From NCBI GenBank assembly GCA_015520535.1, contig WAPZ01000775.1, positions 1-9,870 on the forward strand: 9,870 bases of DNA, given 5' to 3'. Source of the stretch: Candidatus Heimdallarchaeota archaeon (lineage in GTDB: Archaea; Asgardarchaeota; Heimdallarchaeia; Hodarchaeales; S146-22). The number at the start of each line of letters is the position of its first letter. Within the stretch, counting starts at the first letter, position 1. Shown here in pieces: positions 1 to 6,014 of the stretch. The position numbers were made by a program, and so were the translations under genes. Below the pieces are notes generated by a model. It was not told the DNA's origin. It was given only the letters and a program-made list of their open reading frames with translations, and searched no databases.

Positions 1-236
1 GTTTAGAACTGGGTGATTTACTTCGTGATGTGTTATTAGCGATATTTATTGCACAACGGGATTTAGAGACTTTTTCATTAGAAAAAATTTTGGATTTAAC
101 GCTAAAAAAAGTCAAGTTAAGAAAGCCATGGGTATTAGAAAAAAGGAAAATCACAAAGGAAGAAGCGGTGGAAATTTGGAATCACGTCAAACGCACGCAA
201 AGAACGACTGTAAAAGACGACAAGAAAAAATCATAG
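1..236 (+). CDS. MazG-like nucleotide pyrophosphohydrolase, C-terminal fragment (5' end outside window)
   Basis: The reading frame is open to the left edge (first full codon at position 3) and ends at TAG 234-236, giving 77 visible residues. The fragment opens with LELGDLLRDVLLA. ELGD matches the second half (ExxD) of the metal-binding ExxE...ExxD signature of the MazG/all-alpha NTP pyrophosphohydrolase fold, in which the acidic residues bind Mg2+ and the enzyme hydrolyses NTPs to NMP and pyrophosphate. The later LRKPWVLE aligns with the family's K..RR.PHVF segment, and TKEEAVEIWNHVK with its 'leev...W..iK' helix. A short Lys-rich tail follows. The first metal-binding half lies upstream of the window, so catalytic completeness cannot be judged. 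The call rests on spacing and motif order. Family members clear non-canonical or damaged nucleotides. The gene converges with the surface-protein gene and has no visible functional link to it. Confidence 0.72.
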   Translation, partial: LELGDLLRDVLLAIFIAQRDLETFSLEKILDLTLKKVKLRKPWVLEKRKITKEEAVEIWNHVKRTQRTTVKDDKKKS

Positions 237-246
237 GTATTTTAAC

Positions 247-310
247 TAAAAAAGAAAGAAAAAAGAAACAAAAGGAAAATAATTGCATTTTAATTAATTA
301 TTTTTATTTT
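247..310. terminator. Bidirectional AT-rich termination region between convergent genes
   Basis: Read on the minus strand, about 279 down to 247 is a long T-rich tract broken by single C or G bases, placed just after the stop codon of the surface-protein gene. On the plus strand, 288-310 is a run of T-rich blocks around TTAATTAA, placed after the stop of the MazG-like gene. Archaeal RNA polymerase terminates intrinsically at oligo-T tracts without needing a GC-rich hairpin. The plus-strand tract runs into the last codons of the opposing gene. Confidence 0.6.
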
Positions 311-2807
311 AGGGATGGCGTTGTTTTTTTCTAAGAGTTCTTACGTAGAGTGATATTATTCCGCCAAGGGTGATTGGAATGACGGTTGCCAAGATTTCAA
401 AGCCCGGAGTAACCACCCCACTTCCTTGATCTGTGTCGCCACCTTCGGGACCTGTTGCTTCAGGTGAGGTGTCTGTGTCTGAAGTTTTGTTTCCCTCGCT
501 GGGTTGTTGACCGGAGGTATCATCACCGCCACCGCTGCTGTCACCGCCGGAAGGTGCATTAATAACACTGACAGAGGAAAATGTGGGGTCATGTACGATG
601 CCGTAACCGTCCCATGTGCCATAACTTGTGATAAGCAGTGCTTCAATGTATTGATAGGTATAGCTGTATGAAGTATTGACGACAACAGTATTGACTTGAT
701 TAGAGGAGTGATCTTCATAAAGTGCCGTTGAATTGCCGGAAACACTTCCCGCCACACTGAATAACGTGATTTTTGAGGCTTTTGCTTGATAGGTTTGATT
801 TCCAGAGGGTGTCATGAGAGTATAATTGGCTTTTTGTCCGCTAAGATCAACGGATGCTAACGTGGTATTACCGCTGGAAAATTGTAATGAATTCGTAGCT
901 ACGGTGGTTGCCGCAGAAGAAGAGACTTCTTCAACATAAGAGTCGGTGTAGAACCACGAATCAATCGTATTAGCTAGACTTAAGCCACTAAATTCTTGGC
1001 GTAAGGCGGAGTCTTTCACTTCACCGAAATAGTAGGAGGTGTCTAATGCAATGGTTGCAGTCGTTAAGTTTTGAGAATTTTGAGTAATGCTTAAGGGGTT
1101 ATTTGAAGACAGAACGATGTTTAAGTCGTAGCGATAACTTAAGTCCATGTAACTAGTGTTTTCGGTAAAGTCAGTCCAATTTAAGAACCACACGGGAAAG
1201 TCAGTAAAGTCAATGCCCCAGCTGAATTTAATGGTATTGGTAGAGTTGTCAAAGTTTGGTAGATTAAAGTATGGGGAGTAGTCGAATGTGCTTGGAATTG
1301 GTGGGCCGAAGGTATATGTATCGTTGTAAAAGACACTGGGTTCGTCGATGGTGGTATTGTATTCATATACATAGCCCCCATAATTACTATATGTATAAGA
1401 ATCATCATAATAACTGCCGTTATAGTAGTATGAATAACTGTAGGCTTCTAAATAAGCTATATATTCAAGAGAATCGTCTGATGGTGCTAAATAATAGGGT
1501 GAAGACTGATTAGCTATTAGATCTAAAATACCATTACCGTTTCGGTCATCGAAGATTTGTAAGGCGCCGGGAATAAAGTTCGCCCAATAAGTTGATTGAT
1601 AAGAAAAACTGGTGCCATTGGAATTTCCGGTGTAACTCCACATAGACACATCAAAATATTGCATGGCGGTTACCGCATCAGATGTCCCGGCTGACGTGTA
1701 GTTTTGTTTCGTGTATCCTTTTGTGTAATAAACGTTCTGTTGCATCCAACCGGGCAGCCAATCAGAAGGAATGGTTGAACCACTAAGACCGGGAATAGGA
1801 TCTAATGCTGTAACCACGTAACTATCTGTGTAATTGTTTTCATAATATTCTTCGGAGTATACTGTTTCATTCCAGCTATATGACCAATAGATTGGTGCAT
1901 AGTAATTGATACCAAAATTGCTGCCAATGTTGTAAATACTTACATAGAAGGACGTGAAATTGCTGGCATAACTTCCCGTGGACTGATAAGTGCCATTTGC
2001 TTTATAATATCCCGTATTTGTATAAGTGACATTGACATGAACATTTTGCCAATAATTTCCCTGTGGAATAAAAGCACCGTATAAATTCCATTCCTCGACC
2101 ACGGTCAAATTTGTGATTATAGTTTCATATTGATATGATGTCCAGTTAAAGTAGTTATAAGTTGCATCTTGATAAAAGATAGTCACATTAACAAAATCAT
2201 AGGGGACTAAATAGCCATAACTGATGTAAGACCAATTGTAATCCAGATATGAGGTATCTGGAGAATTAGAAACAAAATCAATAAACACAGTTGCATTGTT
2301 GGTTCCATTTAAGGCAGTAAGTTCGGAGAGTCGCTCTGTTAAATTGCTCAAATAGTTACTGTTGCCAAAAGGCACGGGAATTGAGGGTGAACTTTGATTC
2401 AATCCAAAACCCCAATCAGACATAGTCCAATCTGCTGTCCAGTTCCCACTATCTGGGTCTAAATAGTATGTGTTATTCGAAATTGACCATCCAAGGTTTG
2501 TAACTGCCGATGTATTGACAAAATCAAGATAGGCTTCATAAGAATCTTGATAGGTATAGTTGTCCTCGTAGACATAGGTGTCATTATAATTATAACTGCC
2601 ATTATCAGCAAATTCATCAATGGTGGCATAATATTCAAAGCCCATATATTGTCCAAAGGCTGGAAATGTGGAATTCGATTGTTGGGTAGCTATTGTAGTA
2701 TTATTAGTTGATAATTGATTAGTTTGTGGGATTACTAACCCACTTCCGTTTACTATCGCTACAAAAAATAGACTTAGGAATATTATCCCAATAATTATCT
2801 TTTTCAT
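309..2807 (-). CDS. Large secreted, heavily sequon-bearing Tyr-rich surface protein with C-terminal PGFE anchor/sorting signal
   Basis: An 832-residue protein whose function I do not recognise. Residues 1-20 form a signal peptide (MKK, then a hydrophobic IIIGIIFLSLFFVAIV core). The mature part has about 38 NxS/T sequons, about 90 tyrosines (near 11%) and no cysteine. Alternating aromatic/polar stretches suggest mostly beta structure. Three acidic Tyr-rich clusters lie near residues 54-95, 309-330 and 449-485. Residues 421-429 (DRNGNGILD) fit an EF-hand/dockerin-like calcium loop, with Asp421, Asn423, Asn425 and Asp429 as putative ligands. A GYGIVHDPTF segment lies at 734-743. Residues 754-800 form a Gly/Ser/Asp/Thr linker, then PGFE (801-804), one helix (about 804-824) and the basic tail RTLRKKQRHP. 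This tripartite end resembles PGF-CTERM-type archaeosortase signals or a simple anchor. The start is supported by GGTGA 7 nt upstream. It is transcribed divergently from the three-gene operon. It could be an S-layer-associated protein, an adhesin or a binding protein. Confidence 0.85.
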   Translation of the reverse strand: MKKIIIGIIFLSLFFVAIVNGSGLVIPQTNQLSTNNTTIATQQSNSTFPAFGQYMGFEYYATIDEFADNGSYNYNDTYVYEDNYTYQDSYEAYLDFVNTSAVTNLGWSISNNTYYLDPDSGNWTADWTMSDWGFGLNQSSPSIPVPFGNSNYLSNLTERLSELTALNGTNNATVFIDFVSNSPDTSYLDYNWSYISYGYLVPYDFVNVTIFYQDATYNYFNWTSYQYETIITNLTVVEEWNLYGAFIPQGNYWQNVHVNVTYTNTGYYKANGTYQSTGSYASNFTSFYVSIYNIGSNFGINYYAPIYWSYSWNETVYSEEYYENNYTDSYVVTALDPIPGLSGSTIPSDWLPGWMQQNVYYTKGYTKQNYTSAGTSDAVTAMQYFDVSMWSYTGNSNGTSFSYQSTYWANFIPGALQIFDDRNGNGILDLIANQSSPYYLAPSDDSLEYIAYLEAYSYSYYYNGSYYDDSYTYSNYGGYVYEYNTTIDEPSVFYNDTYTFGPPIPSTFDYSPYFNLPNFDNSTNTIKFSWGIDFTDFPVWFLNWTDFTENTSYMDLSYRYDLNIVLSSNNPLSITQNSQNLTTATIALDTSYYFGEVKDSALRQEFSGLSLANTIDSWFYTDSYVEEVSSSAATTVATNSLQFSSGNTTLASVDLSGQKANYTLMTPSGNQTYQAKASKITLFSVAGSVSGNSTALYEDHSSNQVNTVVVNTSYSYTYQYIEALLITSYGTWDGYGIVHDPTFSSVSVINAPSGGDSSGGGDDTSGQQPSEGNKTSDTDTSPEATGPEGGDTDQGSGVVTPGFEILATVIPITLGGIISLYVRTLRKKQRHP

Positions 2808-2814
2808 AGGTGGG

Positions 2815-2819
2815 TCACC
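2815..2819 (-). promoter_or_regulatory. Shine-Dalgarno of the surface-protein gene
   Basis: On the minus strand the bases before the ATG read GGTGACCCACCTATG. GGTGA complements the archaeal 16S rRNA 3' end and lies 7 nt before the start codon, which fixes the start at 2807. Confidence 0.65.
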
Positions 2820-2851
2820 GTTTTTTGCTTCAAGTAGGTTATGGGAGTCAC

Positions 2852-2860
2852 ATTTTTAAG
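2852..2860 (-). promoter_or_regulatory. Candidate TATA box for the surface-protein gene
   Basis: On the minus strand the stretch reads CTTAAAAAT, 45-53 nt before the start codon. Transcription starting about 25 nt downstream would leave a leader of about 20 nt carrying the GGTGA site. It is less canonical than the plus-strand TATA box. Another AT-rich candidate near 2930-2942 lies much farther from the gene and would leave a long leader. Confidence 0.35.
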
Positions 2861-2869
2861 ATTAATCTT
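2858..2869. repeat. 12-bp perfect palindrome at the surface-protein promoter
   Basis: AAGATTAATCTT is self-complementary and overlaps the upstream edge of the candidate TATA/BRE region of the minus-strand promoter. That is a typical place for a dimeric regulator. It may be chance in AT-rich sequence. Confidence 0.35.
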
Positions 2870-3134
2870 TTAATTGTTAAAGACTGGCCGAACTTAATGA
2901 TTAACAACACTTAATAAAAAAAGACAAAAATATAGAAATAAATGTAGTGGACAGTAGTCGACTTTTTCTCACACGATTAAGAGGGTGGTTTCAACCAAAG
3001 GAGTATCAAACATATTACATAGGGTGCTTGGACTTACGAATCCAGATAAAATTGTGCGATTATATAACACGCATTTCTTTTTTGTTCGTCTTTTCATCCA
3101 TAATTGTAGGTGAAACAACCATAGTTTTGAAATG

Positions 3135-3169
3135 AGATTGTGGCTCATGAACTGCAGTGATCACAATCT
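3135..3169. promoter_or_regulatory. Operator-like inverted repeat abutting the operon's TATA box
   Basis: AGATTGTG (3135-3142) and CACAATCT (3162-3169) are perfect 8-bp inverted arms, 19 bp apart, with centres 27 bp apart. The downstream arm touches the TATA box. Two further 8-bp palindromes sit inside or at the edge of the repeat: ACTGCAGT (3151-3158) and GTGATCAC (3157-3164). Because the repeat lies upstream of the expected transcription start, it is more likely a DNA-binding site than an RNA hairpin. Binding over the BRE/TATA would compete with TBP/TFB and repress, whereas binding only at the distal arm could activate. Confidence 0.5.
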
Positions 3170-3178
3170 TTATAAATA
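3169..3178 (+). promoter_or_regulatory. TATA box of the three-gene operon
   Basis: TTTATAAATA is an almost ideal archaeal TATA element, preceded by CACAATC in the BRE position. A start about 25 nt downstream (near 3200) would give a leader of about 30 nt before the ATG at 3234. No other comparably good promoter is evident before the later genes of the operon. Confidence 0.65.
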
Positions 3179-3209
3179 TCAAAGCATATACTGATATCTG
3201 ATGATATAT

Positions 3210-3221
3210 TAAGAATTCTTA
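3210..3221. repeat. 12-bp palindrome in the operon leader
   Basis: TAAGAATTCTTA is perfectly self-complementary and ends 2 nt before the GGTGA ribosome-binding site at 3224. It could be a second operator downstream of the transcription start or a weak RNA fold near the ribosome-binding site. Its outer AAGA/TCTT elements recur, with two more central bases, in the palindrome at 2858-2869. Confidence 0.3.
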
Positions 3222-3223
3222 TA

Positions 3224-3228
3224 GGTGA
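3224..3228 (+). promoter_or_regulatory. Shine-Dalgarno deciding the start of the first operon gene
   Basis: GGTGA lies 5 nt before the ATG at 3234. The in-frame GTG at 3225 is part of this motif itself and has no ribosome-binding site of its own, so ATG 3234 is the preferred start. Confidence 0.6.
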
Positions 3229-3233
3229 CCAAA

Positions 3234-4166
3234 ATGAACCCGCAACAAAAAAGGCATGTCAGAAATAAAAACGTAGTACTGCCATTTATGTCCTTATTTT
3301 TAATTATAATACTGTTTTTTGATGTGAGTGGGGGTCAAAACACTCAGAACATTGTGAATCTCAATTGGAATGTTTCTTTTAATTTAAATAGCGGATTGAA
3401 GAATTGGAATGATGCCGCACGTATCACTTTATATTTTAACAACACGCACACAGTAGTAATGTATGGAAAAAATGACTGGAATAATCTTTATTTGGGATTT
3501 TTAATATCAGATGCTTTATTAGGGACGCAAAGTACGGAGAAAAACACCTTTCGTCTATATTTTGATAGTAATAAGGACGAATATTGGCCAGAAGATATTA
3601 AAATCGTTAGTTTTAGGTCAAATTTAACCTCTATTAGCAAAAAAGACGGATATTTCGTTAGTGGCTCTTCAACTATCTATGTGGACCCGAAATCTACAGC
3701 TGATTTTTCTGTAAGCATAAAAAATGTGTCTATAACGAGTACGGATTATCGCATTTTGATTCAGTTTGTTATACCATTAATGACGGACGAGCCACAGTAC
3801 GATATGCAGATTTTTTCTGCGCCGGATACCATTATTGGTATAAATTTTGATTATATCACATCAGATGGCAAGCTTTACACGTTATATCCGTATAATAATA
3901 CTGATGTGGGTGTAAACGCTCAAAACTATGTTACTGTCGTGCTTGCAGAACCTTCAGATATTGCTGCACCACAGTATGAAGCTACGGAACTCCCACCAGA
4001 AGAAAGTGGTCAATCAGGTGCGTCGAACGTCCTTCGGGGAAGCTATGGAGGGGAAGCTGCATCGTGGGGTTTTGAACTCGTGTCAGTACTAATAGGACTT
4101 TCATTCGTTGTTGTGTTTATCCATGTACAAAAAATGCGGAATGGAGGGCGAAAAAATGGTGAGTAA
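3234..4166 (+). CDS. Secreted, C-terminally anchored protein with CBM9/DOMON-like beta-sandwich
   Basis: A 310-residue protein from ATG 3234. The N-terminus (about residues 1-33) is basic, then hydrophobic (PFMSLFLIIILFF), a signal peptide or signal anchor. Residues of about 40-235 look like a CBM9/DOMON-type beta-sandwich: WNDAARITLYFNN, then a strand with NLYLGFLISDA, then LYFDSNKDEYWPED. The latter resembles the 'D.N.D' acidic loop of these domains and could bind calcium (Asp111, Asn113, Asp115). Such domains bind sugars or haem; no haem ligand pattern is evident here. A short acidic, Pro/Gly/Ser-rich linker follows, then SWGFEL, one helix and the basic tail QKMRNGGRKNGE. The GFE-helix-basic end parallels the PGFE end of the divergent surface protein, with Trp in place of Pro. 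It is the first gene of the operon, and its last 11 nt overlap the next gene, implying translational coupling. The domain call is a pattern-based inference. Confidence 0.75.
   Translation: MNPQQKRHVRNKNVVLPFMSLFLIIILFFDVSGGQNTQNIVNLNWNVSFNLNSGLKNWNDAARITLYFNNTHTVVMYGKNDWNNLYLGFLISDALLGTQSTEKNTFRLYFDSNKDEYWPEDIKIVSFRSNLTSISKKDGYFVSGSSTIYVDPKSTADFSVSIKNVSITSTDYRILIQFVIPLMTDEPQYDMQIFSAPDTIIGINFDYITSDGKLYTLYPYNNTDVGVNAQNYVTVVLAEPSDIAAPQYEATELPPEESGQSGASNVLRGSYGGEAASWGFELVSVLIGLSFVVVFIHVQKMRNGGRKNGE
4143..4148 (+). promoter_or_regulatory. Shine-Dalgarno inside the preceding gene, deciding the start of the second operon gene
   Basis: GGAGGG lies 7 nt before ATG 4156. Upstream in-frame ATGs at 4108, 4123 and 4141 lack such a site and would extend the overlap. 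Starting at 4156 also gives a clean basic-then-hydrophobic signal sequence (MVSKTKKKRVKVYR). Confidence 0.7.
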
Positions 4167-5994
4167 AACAAAGAAAAAACGTGTCAAAGTCTATCGTAGT
4201 GCGGTGTTATGTCTTGTCATTGTGCTGCTCTCTATCTCTATAACGAGAACAGAAACTTTCAAACCGGTGCTTGGAGTTGATGAACTTAACAATCAAGAAA
4301 TAAGCACAAATATTGAGACTTTCCAGAAATTATGGCGATTACAATATGGAATAGATAATGTTTTCAGAAAAAATCAAAGTGATAATAGTTACGGGTATTT
4401 AGAGTCGACTTCTATTTCTCAACCTAAGATTCATCTCTTTTCAAATGCAATAAATGCTTTAAGTTGGTTATTAGCGTTTAAAAATACTGGAATGCTTTCA
4501 AAAGAAAAGTTAACCATTTCAGAAGCCCTTACTGAATTCATTGTTCGGTATTTTACTGATCCGTATGTGCGAGATCGACGGGGGTTTGTATCTTTTTATG
4601 ACTTTAATCTTGGTGATGACAGTTATCCACGCTCGCAACGAAAGGCAGTCGATCAATTTTTGATGTTAGTGCTCTTGGACTATCTATTAAGTGTAGTTCC
4701 TTCAACATATCCGCGGTTTAGTGACTATAGCATACTTTTGGAGAAAACAGAGTCTTTTTTTGTAGATTATCTTGCGGATCCGGACTATTTCGGGTGGTAT
4801 CATGCGGCACTTCCAATAAACACGACTGATTATGCGATTGACACAACAAAACCCATCAGTATGATTTTAACGATCATGATGCTTTATTATCTCTCCTCAG
4901 AATCATTACGAGCAAAACTTGGTGAATCTTTCAAGCAAAAAATTTTTTCAACCTATGACTTTATTACTACCCATCTTAAAGGAAATTTGGGTGGAATTTA
5001 TTACATAACGGATCGAACGGGAACACAGCAACTTCAAATTTACACTGCCAAAACGAATGCACTCTTTGGCATAGTCAGTGTGCTTCTCTACGATGCTACA
5101 AATAATTCTACATATTTAAATAATGCAAAAAATGTGTTTAACTTTTTGTATGAAAATCTATGGGACATTGGGTTTTCGGGACTCTTTAAATCCGTAAATT
5201 CGGACGGTGATCTTTTAGTCCAAGCAAAAGATTCTACAAGCAACTTTTTAATGGCGTTTCTGACGTATCTTTTGTTAATGCAAGAGCCGAACAACCCGCT
5301 ATATTATAATTTTCTTTCTCAAATTTTACATTTTATAGATAACACGTTTAAAAATGATGTACAGCACTATACCCCGTATCTTAGTGGCTTTTACTATAGA
5401 ATGATCGCCACAAGACAAAATGTTGCCTTTGGATCAACTACATATGAATCTGAAGCCCTTGCGCATTTTGTGTTAGCACAACTTCCATATATCATCAAGT
5501 TTGCCTTCCCATCAAAAGTCACTTTAGGTATGCCCATTGATGGAAAAATTATGATTTATAATCCAGCTAAAATCAATATGACATTGAAATATTACGTGTA
5601 CGACACTTCTAAGGGAACATGGCAACTGTTATCCGCACAAAATGTATCGGCACACGGTCTGCTAAATGTACGATTGCTTTTACCCAATACGATCTCACCT
5701 GATCTTTTATACTTCAAAATAAACTTAGAATTACCACAAATCGTATTAGACGAAATATATTTCACGACTAAACTTGGTGGAACCGCTCCACCAGTTGGCA
5801 ATTTATTTTTACTGATAATTGCGGGTGGTGCAATCATGATTGCCATCTTTTTCATACGTTCGCCACCACAATTCCTTGTGGAAATACAAAAACAATTAAC
5901 TGAGATCCAAAATGTAGAACGTGAAACCGAAACTTCGTCAACAGAGGAGAATGTATCATCAAAAACAAAAAATACAAGTGATAGCGAAACATAG
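4156..5994 (+). CDS. Membrane-anchored extracellular protein, probable alpha/alpha-toroid plus beta domain
   Basis: A 612-residue protein from ATG 4156. Residues 1-13 are strongly basic and about 14-30 form a hydrophobic signal or anchor helix. Residues of about 50-445 are helical with repeated aromatic/Gly-turn units, for example LGGIYYITDRTG (278-289) followed by a helix pair, then FSGLFKSVNSDGD (340-352) and another. This layout (Gly-aromatic hairpin, Lys/Ser-led helix, 'N.TYLNNAKNVFNFL' helix) is typical of (alpha/alpha)-toroid enzymes such as AGE-type epimerases and many glycosidases. I cannot identify a catalytic pair, so it may be non-enzymatic. Residues of about 452-540 look like a small beta-sandwich. 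A second helix (about 548-567) and a charged cytosolic tail (568-612, amphipathic and Ser/Thr/Glu-rich) follow, so the bulk lies outside the cell. It overlaps the preceding gene by 11 nt and lies 20 nt before the giant membrane protein gene. Confidence 0.75.
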   Translation: MVSKTKKKRVKVYRSAVLCLVIVLLSISITRTETFKPVLGVDELNNQEISTNIETFQKLWRLQYGIDNVFRKNQSDNSYGYLESTSISQPKIHLFSNAINALSWLLAFKNTGMLSKEKLTISEALTEFIVRYFTDPYVRDRRGFVSFYDFNLGDDSYPRSQRKAVDQFLMLVLLDYLLSVVPSTYPRFSDYSILLEKTESFFVDYLADPDYFGWYHAALPINTTDYAIDTTKPISMILTIMMLYYLSSESLRAKLGESFKQKIFSTYDFITTHLKGNLGGIYYITDRTGTQQLQIYTAKTNALFGIVSVLLYDATNNSTYLNNAKNVFNFLYENLWDIGFSGLFKSVNSDGDLLVQAKDSTSNFLMAFLTYLLLMQEPNNPLYYNFLSQILHFIDNTFKNDVQHYTPYLSGFYYRMIATRQNVAFGSTTYESEALAHFVLAQLPYIIKFAFPSKVTLGMPIDGKIMIYNPAKINMTLKYYVYDTSKGTWQLLSAQNVSAHGLLNVRLLLPNTISPDLLYFKINLELPQIVLDEIYFTTKLGGTAPPVGNLFLLIIAGGAIMIAIFFIRSPPQFLVEIQKQLTEIQNVERETETSSTEENVSSKTKNTSDSET

Positions 5995-5997
5995 ATT

Positions 5998-6007
5998 GGT
6001 GGAGGGG
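5998..6007 (+). promoter_or_regulatory. Strong Shine-Dalgarno of the giant membrane protein gene
   Basis: GGTGGAGGGG occupies half of the 20-nt gap after the preceding stop codon and ends 7 nt before ATG 6015. This indicates independent, efficient initiation on the shared operon transcript. Confidence 0.65.
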
Positions 6008-6014
6008 CTTACAT

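Larger units (their letters stand above)
2808..3233. other. Divergent intergenic regulatory region
   Basis: About 425 nt between the surface-protein gene (minus) and the three-gene operon (plus). It contains a minus-strand promoter candidate near 2852-2860, a plus-strand TATA box at 3169-3178 and several palindromes, listed separately. The middle (about 2880-3130) is AT-rich. It carries a 62-codon frame from GTG 2947 to TGA 3135, which has no Shine-Dalgarno and no recognisable family, so I do not call it a gene. I see no tRNA, rRNA or CRISPR repeat here. Confidence 0.7.

Noticed and set aside
128..334. 68-codon plus-strand frame overlapping the end of the MazG-like gene.
   Set aside because: It is Lys-rich because of A-rich terminator sequence, runs through the termination region into the opposing gene, and overlaps a frame with clear family motifs.
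356..757. 133-codon minus-strand frame overlapping the surface-protein gene.
   Set aside because: It lies wholly inside the same-strand surface-protein gene in another frame, has no ribosome-binding site, and its composition follows from the Ser/Thr/Gly-rich codons of the real gene.
3023..3050. tRNA-like arm (TTGGA...TCCAG) in the intergenic region.
   Set aside because: The loop has 8 bases rather than 7, and no acceptor, D or T arms can be built around it.
2947..3135. 62-codon plus-strand frame (GTG start) in the divergent intergenic region.
   Set aside because: No Shine-Dalgarno, no recognisable family, an atypical start, and it ends directly against the operator and promoter of the operon. 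A decayed gene or a small protein cannot be excluded, but nothing supports it.
3225..3233. GTG 3225 as start of the first operon gene.
   Set aside because: This GTG is part of the GGTGA ribosome-binding site for ATG 3234 and has no upstream site of its own.
4108..4155. Upstream in-frame starts for the second operon gene.
   Set aside because: They would add MLCLSMYKKCGMEGEK before a clean signal sequence and lack a ribosome-binding site, whereas ATG 4156 has GGAGGG at ideal spacing.
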